Positions 47,662-59,010 of a stretch of 64,000 nt of DNA are shown here, piece by piece. Both the position numbers and the translations under genes were made by a program. Source of the stretch: Acanthochromis polyacanthus (taxonomy: Eukaryota; Chordata; Actinopteri; Pomacentridae); the NCBI RefSeq assembly GCF_021347895.1, contig NC_067128.1, positions 2,104,010 through 2,168,009 of the forward strand. The letters are read 5' to 3'. Position 1 is the first letter of the stretch, and each line of letters begins with the position of its first letter. The notes under the pieces are model-generated. The model had not been told where the DNA came from. It was given only the letters and a program-made list of their open reading frames with translations, and searched no databases.

Positions 47662-47805
47662 CTGCATCATTACCAAACTGTTCTAGGTGGACTTTTCGTG
47701 GCTCTGGTTTTTGGTGGATATATACGTCATTGCCTTCCTGATTTTCAGATTTGTTTTTGTTTTTTTTTATTGTTGGTTTCCATTTTCCTGTTTTGTTTTT
47801 CCACT

Positions 47806-49788
47806 ATGGAGTTTCTGGCTGGACCCTGGAATAAAGATTGGGCTTCATTCCTGCAGTTTTGGTTGACTGTCATCCTAAGCCTCCAAATGCAATTCAGCCC
47901 GGGTGCCTCTTGCCCGGAGGAGTGTCGTTGTGACAAATCGTTTGTGTACTGCAACGAACGCAGCCTGACATCAGTGCCTCTGGGGATGCAGGAGGGCTAC
48001 AAGGTCCTCTACCTACACAACAACCAGATCAACAATGCTGGCTTCCCTATGGAACTTCACAATCTGGCTTCTGTGGAGACTGTGGTTCTCTATGGCAACC
48101 AGCTGGATGAATTCCCCATCAATCTGCCCAAAAACACCAGGGTCCTGCATCTCCAGGAGAACAATATCCAGACCATCTCCAGGGCAGCGCTGGCCCAGCT
48201 GACTCAGCTGGAGGAGCTTCACCTGGATGATAACTCCATCTCCACCGTAGGGGTGGAAGAAGGGGCCTTTAGGGAGGCGGTAAGCCTCAAACTCCTCTTC
48301 CTCACCAAGAACCACTTAAGCAGCGTTCCCATTGGCCTTCCTGAGGACCTGAAGGAGCTGCGGCTGGACGAGAACCGCATTGCTGTCATTGCAGAGGAGG
48401 CTTTCCAGAATGTGACACGCCTGCAGCGCCTCCTGCTGGACGGGAACCTGCTGACGGACGAGGGCATCGCTCCAGGGACCTTCCAGGACCTGGCCACCCT
48501 CCGTGAGCTGGCCCTGGCCCGCAACTCGCTCACCTTCCCCCCTCCCCTCCTGCCCAGCCAGTCGCTGGTCAAACTCAGCCTGCAGGAGAACCAGATCGAC
48601 CAGATCCCTGTGGCGGCCTTCGCAGGTCTGAACAGGCTGGAAAAGCTGGATATTTCCAACAACCAGCTTCAGACTCTGACGCAGGGCGTGTTCGATGGCC
48701 TGTCGAGCCTGAAGCACCTAATAGTGCGAAACAACCCATGGCGCTGCGACTGCGCCGTGAAGTGGGTGGTGGTGTGGCTCAAATCCCTGCCTTCCTCCAT
48801 CAACGCCCGAGGGTTCGTGTGTTCGAGTCCGGAGAAGGTGCGTGGCATGACAATCAGAGAGCTCACGCTGGATATTATCGAGTGCCCCGTTCACCCCGAC
48901 CAGCCGCCCTGGCCCACCCTCCGCTCCACACCCCCTCCCCCACCCACCACCACCCCTGTCACCACCATGATCTCCACCCTCATCACCACATCCGCCCCTT
49001 ACTACTTCGACTCCCCCTCCCCTCCTTTACCTCCAATCCATAACAACCCCCCTGGACCCCTGCCTCCTTACGAGGACCCCCTTCAGATCTCCTTCCACGT
49101 GGTGAACTCTACCAGCATCGAGGTGAGCTGGGCTTCGTATTTCACCGTCACAGCCTACAAGGTCACTTGGGTCAAACGGGGCCAAAGCCAAATAAACGAA
49201 GGGATGCGGGAGAGGACGGTGAACGGGGACCGGCGGCACGTCAGCCTCACCAACCTGGAGCCGCGCTCAGTGTATCGGATCTGCGTGCACGTTCTGGACA
49301 CCCTTAACTCCTACAGGCCCGGAGAGGATACGGTTTGCTCCGAGGCCAGGACCAAGGCTCCCGCGTCTACGAAGCCTCCCGGCAGAGAACAAGCTCCTCA
49401 GGACAGCATCAACTCGACGCTGCTAATGGCGGGGATCATAGGCGGCGCGGTTCTTATCATCCTGGTGACGCTGCTCGGCCTGTTCTGCTGGCACATGCAC
49501 AGGAAGAGCCGGTCGTCTTCGACCAAGTGGAAATACAACCGCGGCAGGAGAAAAGACGACTACTGCGAGGCTGGGACCAAGAAGGATAACTCCATTCTGG
49601 AGATGACTGAGACCAGTTTCCAGATAGTGGCGCTGAACAATGAGCAGCTGCTCAAGGGAGATTTCCGCATTCAGCCCATCTACACGCCCAACGGGGGCAT
49701 TGGATTTAGAGACTGTCACCTCAGCAACAACAGCATAGCCTACTGCAAGAGCAGCAACGTGCCCAGTACAGAGTTCTGCCACACGTGA
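47806..49788 (+). CDS. flrt2: Fibronectin leucine-rich transmembrane protein 2 (FLRT2), 660 aa
   Basis: FLRT2 is a cell-surface adhesion and guidance receptor. The family binds latrophilins and UNC5 receptors, associates with FGF receptors, and its shed ectodomain repels axons. Seen here: a signal peptide (hydrophobic core at about residues 14-30); an LRRNT cap with Cys36, 40, 42 and 49; LRRs at about 62-308; an LRRCT cap with Cys314, 316, 339 and 360; a Pro/Thr linker at 361-424; FN3 at about 425-515; a TM helix at about 539-561; and a cytoplasmic tail. N-glycosylation sequons are at Asn202, 434 and 536. Segments such as NERSLTSVPLG, QENNIQTISRAALAQL and the tail KWKYNRGRRKDDYCEAGTKK mark paralogue 2, not FLRT1 or FLRT3. 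The length equals the 660 residues I recall for mammalian FLRT2. The start was chosen at 47806: A at -3 and G at +4 give a strong context, and the N-terminus aligns with the family. The open frame extends upstream to 47698 only through a GTG codon. The coding region is intact and intronless. Confidence 0.97.
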   Translation: MEFLAGPWNKDWASFLQFWLTVILSLQMQFSPGASCPEECRCDKSFVYCNERSLTSVPLGMQEGYKVLYLHNNQINNAGFPMELHNLASVETVVLYGNQLDEFPINLPKNTRVLHLQENNIQTISRAALAQLTQLEELHLDDNSISTVGVEEGAFREAVSLKLLFLTKNHLSSVPIGLPEDLKELRLDENRIAVIAEEAFQNVTRLQRLLLDGNLLTDEGIAPGTFQDLATLRELALARNSLTFPPPLLPSQSLVKLSLQENQIDQIPVAAFAGLNRLEKLDISNNQLQTLTQGVFDGLSSLKHLIVRNNPWRCDCAVKWVVVWLKSLPSSINARGFVCSSPEKVRGMTIRELTLDIIECPVHPDQPPWPTLRSTPPPPPTTTPVTTMISTLITTSAPYYFDSPSPPLPPIHNNPPGPLPPYEDPLQISFHVVNSTSIEVSWASYFTVTAYKVTWVKRGQSQINEGMRERTVNGDRRHVSLTNLEPRSVYRICVHVLDTLNSYRPGEDTVCSEARTKAPASTKPPGREQAPQDSINSTLLMAGIIGGAVLIILVTLLGLFCWHMHRKSRSSSTKWKYNRGRRKDDYCEAGTKKDNSILEMTETSFQIVALNNEQLLKGDFRIQPIYTPNGGIGFRDCHLSNNSIAYCKSSNVPSTEFCHT

Positions 49789-49810
49789 TGCAGCAGCACA
49801 CAGTACAGCG

Positions 49811-49814
<4 letters not shown>

Positions 49815-49896
<82 letters not shown>
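49815..49896 (+). repeat. (AC)41 microsatellite in flrt2 3' UTR
   Basis: An uninterrupted 82-bp AC run starts 27 nt after the flrt2 stop codon, followed by imperfect CA-rich sequence to about 49945. CA repeats in transcripts are known hnRNP L binding sites. Length polymorphism is very likely. Confidence 0.95.
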
Positions 49897-49900
<4 letters not shown>

Positions 49901-50805
49901 TCACACGCCAGAAACACTCGCATAAAGACACACACATACACCGTTTGTGTAGACAACAAAAATATAAAGATTCTAGTGAAATATAACTGTACTATATATA
50001 TTTCCAAGTTCTGTCTACGATGTAATTTATACTGTGGATAATAATGTGGGATTCTCTGCTATCTTTTTTATTCCTAGAAGAAGAGATACAAGTGTTTCTT
50101 TTTTTATAACCAGCAGGGTTTTGAAAGTTGTTTTAATGGTCAGTACTGTACATGAACATGGATGTGTACAATCACGGCACCCTGGGTGTAGCTTCTGACA
50201 AAAACGCTGTCAGCCTTGGAAATGTTTGGGGGGGGCGCTTCAGAGGGCTGGGATACTTTGCTAACCACAGAAGCAAAAATATGGCCTTTTCTTTGCGCTT
50301 TGAAACCCCGCACACCCTCCCCGGTACAACAGAACAGCGGTAAAAGACAACACAGCACAGGGGAAATCCAAACACTGCTGATTAGAGCGCTGTGGAAGTA
50401 TAGCACTGGTGTTGTAAAAAAGAATTGAAGTGCACTTTCTTATTAATGGTAGCAAGGCAGGAAATGAGCGATCACATGTAGGGGAATGTGGAAGGCCGTG
50501 AGGGGGGAATGTCATCGGTGCTGCTGAAAAGCCTCGGCTGAGATTTCCCAAAAGTCACACTAAAAGCATCTTTGTTCTGCTAGTTTACAGTGGAGTGAAG
50601 GTGGGATTAGCCTGGAGACGCTGTTGGAAAAGAGAGAGGACGTGCTATTTTCAGCAAATTCAGTTATTAGCATGAGCATTAAAGCAACAAAGGGTGATTG
50701 TGTCTAATGAGGTGCTGAGACTTGCAGATCCTTCTTGGAAAATGTATTTTTCCCCCTCTGTTTTGGCGAGTGAGGCCACAAGGGGGCAGTTTTCCTCACC
50801 GCTAC

Positions 50806-51504
50806 ATGAGTGGGGCAGAGAAAGAGAGGGCAGAGCGATCACTTTACCTCCACCGTTCCCCTGGAGCCCATTACCCAGACGGCATTACTCACGCTCAAAC
50901 AGCATTGTGTGGCGTATTCTTGCTCATCGAGCTACTTAATGATGTGGAATCATTTAAAACTAACAGTGTTTTCCGCGTTTGGTGGCTAAATGATATGGAT
51001 TTTCACCACTGTGGTCTGTTATGGGATGATGGTTCCTCCCTCTGTGCATGTGTGTGTGTGAGAGAGAGATGTGATGGATTTTCAGACGGCTCACACGTAA
51101 TTATACACTCACTTATTTCATCCCGGTACCGGCGTTCATTAGACTTTCTGATAAATTATGAAATTATACCAGTAAGATGGCGCCCCGCCCATGATTGCGC
51201 CTCATCAAACCCCTCGTCATTTATCCTTGTATCCACGCTCACCAAACGGCCTATTTCATTCTCGCTACGCTCACCTGAACAATGCACCTTCTGCAAGGAT
51301 GGCTCTCGCTCAGCCTGCCCACATTTCCCCTGTTTTCTGTCCCTGCCTGTGTCTGACTCTGCTCTGATCCCTGCATGGGCTCAATTAAAACAGTTTCCCT
51401 GCCCTTCAGCTCGTAGGCTGTGGTGGCAGCTCTTTGCATGTGAGGTGCCAGTGAGAGGTCTTCATTATGCACCTCTTAAGAAGACTTTATTTGACTTGAC
51501 ATGA
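50806..51504 (+). other. Unassigned 232-codon open frame downstream of flrt2
   Basis: The frame is open from 50722 (first ATG 50806) to 51504. It shows no domain I recognise, and its sequence includes a low-complexity CACVCVRER stretch from a GT/GA run. It lies within the putative 3' UTR. Most likely chance openness in a non-coding region, but long for such sequence. Confidence 0.2.
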
Positions 51505-52199
51505 TTTTATTTTGAGGGCCCGAGCTTAAAAGAACCCCCCCCCCCCTTCCCTCCCTCTTCCCATAATCCTCAACCAAAAAAGGGAGAAAATATGTAGACC
51601 TTATTTTCACTTGGCTGCATGAGGCTCCTGCTGGGTTTTTTAACTCTTTGCGAGGCTGCTCGAACACGCTCTACACGGCAGACAAACTGGGCTTAAAGCA
51701 GAACGATTTCTCAAGGGCTCGTACTCGTGTTATTCCAGAGTGTCGGGATTATCTCCGAGAGGATTTACCTCAGCTGTCGGAGTATCTTTAAAAGTAGCTG
51801 CACTTACTGTATTTCCAGCAATAGCTCAGATCACGATCACACGGACTTTAATTTGAGACGTGCCCGGCCTCGGTGCTTAAAACCTGTCTAACTACGAACA
51901 CCATCAAAGAATTCAATCACCTGTCCAAACGTGTCATTTAGTTTCATTCTATGTCTTCAGATTTAGTTTTCATTCAGCCTTAATTGGAATGTCATGTTTC
52001 TAGAAGCACTTAAAAAGGCAATAGAAAATATTTAAAGTAGTTTTATGAGAGTTACCTGAGATGATTGAAATCACTGTGATGTCTGTGTGCTGAAAATGAG
52101 GCCTAGCTTCGCATAAACACTGGAAACAAGGAAACAGCCAGTCTAGATCTGTCCAAAGGCAACAAAACCTGACGTGAAACCAGCATGTGTCATTTTTAC

Positions 52200-53475
52200 A
52201 CATTACTTTGTGTATGAATTAAACAAATATGATGTAATGTGCTAATTAATGAGCTTTAGACAGAACTAGACTGGCTCTTTTCCAACATATTTCCAGCAAA
52301 GCTAACCAGTCATAAAATGTGCTAAACCATGGACGTAGCATTTGGGTCTAACAAAAAGTGACTAAAACTGGCATTCCATCTCCAGCCAGCAGGGGGTGAA
52401 GTCTGATCGTATAGAAGTCTATGAGAAAATGGCCTACTTCTCATTTGATTTGTTCTCTCAGCAGACATTTTCCAAATAAGTTTATGGTCTTAGTTGCTGA
52501 TTTCGAGCCTCCTTCAATACAACATGATGTTAGTTTTTAAAGTTATGGTCCCATATGGAATAAAATAGACAAGAAAGCATGGTGTGTTTTAAGGATGGGC
52601 AGGCATCGCTGTCGTATGGGTATGCATGGTGTCATCGAGTTTTCATCCAGATATACCCCTCACTAGTCATGCAATTCCATAAAACCAATGGAGATCATTA
52701 CGCCCATCTTTTATATACAGTCTCACCTGTAGCTTCATAGTCACGATACAGAAATTGCTTAGCGTTTCCTTAAGGTAGGAAAAAATCATATCAGTTTTAG
52801 ATTTTTACATCAGTTTGGTGATGCGATCTAATGTGCTAATTAGTGATCTTTTTAGCTGCTGGTAGTTTTGGACGTTCCTTTTTCCAGCTAAATTAACCAG
52901 CCTTCATCTATGCTCCATACTTGCATGTTTTCTAGCAGCCAGCAGGGGGCCTCTCCTCTGGCTGCAGCAGGAATTTTGATTCTGTTGAAATCAAGGAGAA
53001 AATGATTCTATTTCTCATGTGTTACCTCGGTATCAGGGCTGCCACTAATGATTGTTGTCTCTGTCAATTAATCGACTAGATGTTTGGTTGATAAAATGGT
53101 AAAAAAAAAAATTGTGTTTCTCAAATGTCTCATTCTGACCACAACCCAACAATATTTTGTTTATTTAGTAGACCTAAATATCAAATAGTCAATTAATTCT
53201 TGCAGCTCCACTTGGTAAACACTGCACTGATGAATTTAAAGACTCAATCACTAATTTCAAGCATTATATTATCGGTTATGGTTCCATTTAAAGTATAACA
53301 AACAGTGATCTGTTTCCAAGCAGGACCACCGTTTCCACGAGCTTTCAGTTCAGTCCAACCCTTACTTATCACATCTGGTTGCAAAAACATGACTTTTAAG
53401 GCAAAACATCGCAGTTGCTACGTCCATCTTTTACATCCAGGCCATGCTCTCAGCTGTAGCTTCATATTTACCACA
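52200..53475 (+). repeat. Tandemly duplicated old repeat, two units of ~500-600 bp
   Basis: ATGTGCTAATTA occurs near 52236 and 52830, CAGCCAGCAGGGGG near 52383 and 52937, and CCCATCTTTTATATACAG/TCCATCTTTTACATCCAG near 52701 and 53424, each time followed by TGTAGCTTCATA. Unit 2 contains a later transposon (53034-53210). The phrases recall a repeat widespread in fish genomes, but I do not assign a class. Confidence 0.7.
53034..53210. mobile_element. Short hAT-like DNA transposon nested in the old repeat
   Basis: It starts CAGGGCTGCCACTAATGAT and ends ATTCTTGCAGCTCCA, decayed inverted ends of the CAGGGCTGCAACTAAT type. The flanks CTCGGTAT and CTTGGTAA match at 6 of 8. Removing the element restores a sequence parallel to unit 1 of the surrounding duplication, which shows insertion after the duplication arose or in one unit only. 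Non-coding. Confidence 0.75.
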
Positions 53476-54929
53476 CAGATATGAGAGTTAACAAAAATGT
53501 AAAATACGTTCATTTGTGCCACCACCATCACCAGATAACCTCCACTTCACCTCGACTTGTATTCATGATAGGTTTGGATGATTTCATGGCTTTATTAATA
53601 TCTTCTGTGGTTATCAAAGCATCTCCACTTTTTTTATTTCTACTAATATCCACATATCAGACACATCCAGACCGTCCATCGACACCCACCGGGCCGCCCT
53701 GCCCCGCGCTCAGATCAACCCTGCCGAGCGCCTCGCCGACAGTTCGTGGCGTGGTTCTGCTTCATGCGGCGCCAGCTGACCATGATCCCACGCAGCGACA
53801 CTTGAACATGTACAACCGATGCTGTTTTTTTTTTTCTGTTGTTTTCGCTTCTCGATTTTAAAAGAAAGCCCTATTTTAAGTCACTTGTGGATCAAGCAAG
53901 TCAGGTCAAACCATTGCAACGTCTAGCATCTCCCCTGTCTGTGAATGTGTAACGGAGACAGATATTTGCCTTACCTTTTATGCAGGACTGAATGATTAGC
54001 TGGAGAGGGAGCAAAGTGTGAGGAAGAGAAAGCAGCAGAGAGGATGAGACATAAAGAGACGGCAACACGAATGCTGAACCGAAAGCACATTTCTCCGAAC
54101 CGACTGCGGCAACAATAACAGGAAGAGCGACACACAGTAGCTAACGAGAGACTCCGTAGTGCCAGAAATGAAGTGGTGCATTGCTAATGATTGGAGCAGG
54201 CTGGGAAAGGAGCTGCGCTGGTTGTTTTGCAGCGAATATTACTCTTAATTTTGATGAAAGAAGGCGGCCGCGGCGCCGTGACCAATGGAATTACACAAAA
54301 CATATTACAGACTGCGAGCGTCGGTTTTATTGCTGTTTCAGGGTGCCGAGAAGTAATTTCCCTTAAAGCCCATTGAATCGCGTTGAAATAATTATGTTTA
54401 ATCACTGAGACAGACGGAACACATGAAGCTGAATAGGTTTAAAGTCACCTTTTCTTCCCGCAGGCTGCAAATATCTATTAGCCAGCGATATTCATTCAAG
54501 AGTTTTTGCATGTACTGTATTTAGCTTCATAGCCTTTCATTTTTGTCACACCAGGGTTTGGACTTTCAAATCTTTTCCTTTTTTTTTCTTTTCCGAGAGG
54601 TGGTTAAGAAACAGCGTGAGCGACCACATGCTAAGGTTTTTATGTGGTTTAGTGGAAGCAGGCAGGAACTTTACAGTGCATGTAAAATGGCTATGTTGGG
54701 ATACTTTGCCATCCTGGCGTCTGGATTCTCATCGAGACACCGCAGTGTTACGTTAGCCATCCACACCGAGACGTTTTCTTAGGAACCAAAGTTAAAAATT
54801 TCTGTTCTCATGATGAAATATTGATGTTGTTCCATGTATGTGCCTTGAGGTTGAACTTACAATGTAAAGTCCTTGAAACCTTTAAATGTTTTTGCACAAA
54901 CTGTAAATACTTAAGTGAAGCTTTTTGAA

Positions 54930-54935
54930 AATAAA
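54930..54935 (+). promoter_or_regulatory. Candidate flrt2 polyadenylation signal
   Basis: AATAAA lies 21 nt after a Pumilio-type motif, TGTAAATA (54902-54909). A T-rich stretch (CCTTTTCGTTTTTGC) lies about 25-40 nt downstream. The arrangement is that of a vertebrate 3' end, but no transcript evidence is available here. Confidence 0.45.
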
Positions 54936-54953
54936 AGAGCCATTGGATTTGAG

Positions 54954-55939
54954 CGATCACTCCTTTTCGTTTTTGCAAAGAACGAGTGATCCTGCACTCT
55001 TTGTCTTTTCACATTTTTGTACAGGAACACGGTCCTTTCTCAGTCTATTTTGGGTCAGACACTAGTAATTCTGGGTCATAGATTTGTGCTGTACCAAACC
55101 ATGCCAAGTTATCCGCTTATTTCTATACGGGAAGCTTGAGACATCTTAGCGTAGCCACCGCGGCTTAGTGTTCAGCTGGGGAAAATCCAGGATGCTCTCT
55201 CCTTCCACTTGTATGGCACAGCTAAATCCCAGAATGGGCTTTTTTCTCCAATCCCTGTGTTTTACCAACTTTTTTCCCCCCACATGACCGCATCCCAGTG
55301 TTGCCTCTGCAGCCTCCGGCCCGCTAAGAAAGCCACATTAGCCCAATCCTAATTCACTATGACAATTAACCACAGCGGGAACACAAAAGGGTGTGCCGCT
55401 CTGGTATTTTGAGCGGGAAATTGGTGTATTTCTTGAAATCCCTCAAACGTCAGAATGTGATTTGTTGTTGCAGAATTGCAGGCTTCACGTGGAGGCCAAC
55501 GGGGTAAAAGGAACCGAGGCTTTGGCACTCGAATCGTCTACTTTGCTGTTCTGCCCTCATTCTGTGCGAGTGCCATGAATGATTTAGAGTGTGATCTCAC
55601 CCCAGTGCATTCATCAGGATCGGGTTGGAAGTTCATCTCCAAGTTTGTGCTAAGCTAGTCAGAAGCAAATTATTTGCTCAACTTTGTTGGACCGAGGAGC
55701 GTCGTACGGAGTCGAGGCTCTGGAGTTGTGCAGATTTGAACGTGTGCAAAGCAAAAATAAGCACTTATGCAAACAGGAGGCCAATGTAGCTTCACAGGCT
55801 TTAGCATAACTGATCAAATGTAGAGTTCTTTGTGGATGCAGGTGTTTTATTAATAAGAAAATAACATCTTACATGAAGAACTAAATGCAGTCAGTGTTCA
55901 TGTAGTCAGGCAGAATTATTTAAGCTGAAAGTGCTCATT
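54954..55939. other. No gene seen
   Basis: Unique sequence after the putative polyadenylation site. Nothing recognisable. Confidence 0.4.
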
Positions 55940-58800
55940 ATGACTGATGTTAATATTAATATATTCACAGAAAGACCGGGAACCATCTGTTAAAATTACA
56001 CAAGCTGATTTTATTGATTCATTTTTCTTATTTCTGCGAAATGTAACTCAAAATATTCCCAGTTTACATGAGATTCAACAGCATTTGATCAAGTGTCAGA
56101 TCAAATTTGACGAGTTAAAGAATAATTAATTCACTTGGCTACACAGGTGCATTTAGATGTAAAACTACTTTTGCTTCCAAAACTTACACCTTTAAGGATT
56201 TAATTGATCAATCCTTTGCAGATGTGATTGTTTAATTTGCACAAAATCTGATTAACCTCATAGAAATCTAAAGTTTTTAGAGTTGGCAGTGATACAGAAA
56301 GTGGCAGCTATGCTAACCTGGCTCATTTTATTAATTAAGCCATTATAGTTATTTTTGTGAAATACAATTCAAAATCTTTCTGGTTCACAAAATATTAAAC
56401 AGCAGTCGATCAAATTGGGTTTCTTTCAACACGTCAAATTAGGAAGTTCATGATAATTTGCTAAGTTAATTCAATTAGCTCCACAGATGCTCGGCTTTAA
56501 ATGGAAGAATTGTAAATGTTAGCCAGCAGAAAGTCAGTGGAGCATCAGAAGCTGTAGCAGAGAATACAGTTTAAAGGTTCAAATGAGGTGGTACACCGCC
56601 AGTAATAGAATAGAAATAAGAGAGAATATAGTAGAAAGAGATAGGACTGTGTTTTTATTTAGGAGATATTGTTTTTTTATTTAAAATATTCTGAATTTCC
56701 ATGATATTGAACAGCATTTTATTAAATGGGGTTTTTGAACATGTCAAATTAGCATAACGTCATACAGTACAAAAATATTTCAGAGTTAGCAGTAATAGAC
56801 AAATTAGAAACTATGCTAAACGAGCTTAAATCCTTTTGCTGTAATTATTCTGTAAAATGTGAATCAAACTCTTCCAGTTTACATGATTTTTAAGAAGCAT
56901 TTTATCAAGCGTCAGGTCAAATGTGTCACCTTGCATTCAGATGTGGTTATTTAGCAGGTTAATGATAATCTGATGGGCTAATTCAGTTAGCTTCACAGCT
57001 GCTCCACTTTATATTTAGCAGATGTATGTAAGCCGATGTTAGTTCACAAGCTGTGGCAGAAGCTCCAAAAATGACACGTTTACGTTCAAATTAAACATTA
57101 AACCTGACTACTAATATTTCTTTGCAGATGTAGGAATTAGTTTTATTTGTATAGAATCATATTATAAATACAGAAATACATGTTTTTGGGGTTAGCATTA
57201 ATACAGAGACTGGAAATTCAGCTCCAGTAGCTGTCAGAGTCAGTTAATAATTGAGGGACTGTTGAAGTCCATGGGATATATCTGCATACATTTTTATTAT
57301 AAGTAAAACAAAATGACTGTTTTTATGTTCGTTATGATCATGTCTTTACAAATTCCACAGTTATGTATTATGGAAACAATCACTTCTTAATAAAAAATGA
57401 CTGGATATCACTACAATGTCAACTATGACACAAAAGGTCCTGCAGTTTTACATTGAGCGTATGTGAAATGTAATTCAAGGTCATCTCAGTTTAAATGCTA
57501 TTAACCAGGTCTAATGAGTTAACCGTATCACCTTGCATTTAAATGTGGCAAATTACTTAATGCTAATCTGATGAGTTAATTCAGTTAGCTCCACAGCTGC
57601 TGCACTTTATTTTTAGCAGGTGTAAATATGGAACAACAGGAAGCATCACAAGCCGTAGCAGAACTTAAAACACAGATAGGGATTAAAATGATGCTAAACT
57701 CAACGACCAACAATATTATTCACAACCTTAGACGGAGATAATTTAGTTTAGCAGTTTAACCTGATAAAACAAAGTCATGCGTCAGTCAGGCCACAGCAGA
57801 AATATGAGCAAAAAGGAAGACAGAAAACATTGAAACCTGTCAAATGAAGTATAATGTACAAAAAAAAGACAAACTTGATAACAGCTTGTAAGATCAAGTT
57901 CTAAAATAGAACAGCTACAAAATACCTCAAAATAAAGACCATTGAGTGCAACCAGAAGCCGTTTAATACACGCATGTCTTGAGATTTTCTTTAAAATGTA
58001 AATAGAGGAGCAACATTTCATTGAATGAGGAATTCTTTTCCTAAGCTTTGGAGCTGTTATTGCAAAGACTTTTATACCAGCAGCCTTGATGGAGGATCAG
58101 TTACCCGATGCCTGGAGGTAAAGCAGAGCAGAGGAGTTCTGAGCTGTGACAACACGGCGTTTTAAACAAATAAAAGCACCTTAAAATCAGTTTGTATTGA
58201 ACCGGTAGCCGGTGCTGGGAGGCCGGCCATTCCAGAGGTAAAGAGAGAGAATTAACCTTAAATAGATTAAAGTCTTCATGTCGCTGAGACAGAAGATGGA
58301 TTTCAGTGTTCTTCAATATTTAAAATTCTAAATGTTGTTCAAACTCTTTACATTAAATTAAATGACAGCTTAGATGCATCAACACGTCTGAAACGACAGT
58401 TTTAGGGGTGAAATGAAATATAAAAGCAGGTGTAGGTATTTGGCACTAAATCATGTAGTATTTAAAAATATGTGTGTTTCAGATCGAGCAGTCACAGAAA
58501 GAGTGGGAACGGTGCCAAACCAGCTAGTTTCACTGAGCTATTTTTGCTATTTTTATGAAACGTAATTCTAAAACTTCTTTGTTTTCATTCCATTAGTCAG
58601 CATTTTATCCAGTGTCAGGTCAAATATTACGTCTAAGTGTAAAGTCAGCATCTAACTTTGCATTAAAAAGTGTCAAAATGTCAAATTAATGATTATTTAG
58701 TGAGTTAATTCAATCTGCATTTATTCTAACAATTTAATCAAATGTGGTGCTTGAAGTATTTTTATTTTTCTGGAATGTTTCTGTTTTGTACTACTTGTAT
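55940..58800 (+). repeat. Large degenerate tandem array, ~170-1100 bp spacing
   Basis: Two words recur in order. The first is an AACTCAAAATATTCCCAGTTTACATGA-like stretch followed by CAGCATTT(TA/GA)TCAA, near 56043, 56357, 56681, 56851, 57470 and 58556. The second is GTTAATTCAATTAGCTCCACAGATGC-like, near 56126, 56467, 56979, 57577 and (partly) 58711. Spacing is irregular, so units have been lost or rearranged. No coding potential. Confidence 0.65.
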
Positions 58801-59010
58801 TGTACACAAAACCTGAGATTAAATGTTTTAAACAGTTAAAATTAATCACACATTTGCCAATGCAAAAGACTGCTTACACTTTAAAACAGCAGTGAAAGCA
58901 ATCCAGTGAAGCTAATAACACTCATATTTCTCTGCATTATGCTGCTACTTTGAGTAAAGGATGAGATTATTTGTTCTGTCACCTTTAACAGCTTTAATCT
59001 CCAATTAAGC

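Larger units (their letters stand above)
47371..47805 (+). other. flrt2 5' UTR part of coding exon
   Basis: It runs from the predicted splice acceptor to the start codon. It holds several upstream ATGs up to 47554; none occurs between the end of the last upstream frame (47661) and the real start at 47806. A U-rich run precedes the start. Confidence 0.65.
49789..54953 (+). other. Putative long flrt2 3' UTR
   Basis: No other gene is recognised for about 5 kb after the stop codon. The first AATAAA in a convincing 3'-end setting is at 54930, with a T-rich downstream stretch. Earlier signal-like hexamers (ATTAAA near 50679, AATAAA near 52559) could give shorter forms. The interval contains the (AC)41 tract, a C12 run near 51535, a tandemly duplicated repeat and a nested transposon. 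The extent is inferred from sequence alone. Confidence 0.4.

Noticed and set aside
47698..47805. 36-residue N-terminal extension of FLRT2
   Set aside because: It would need a GTG start. The ATG at 47806 has a strong context and gives the family length of 660 residues with a normal signal peptide.
49423..50007. 194-codon minus-strand frame with a Cys-Val run
   Set aside because: It is antisense to the flrt2 coding region and runs through the (AC)41 repeat; this is a shadow, not a gene.
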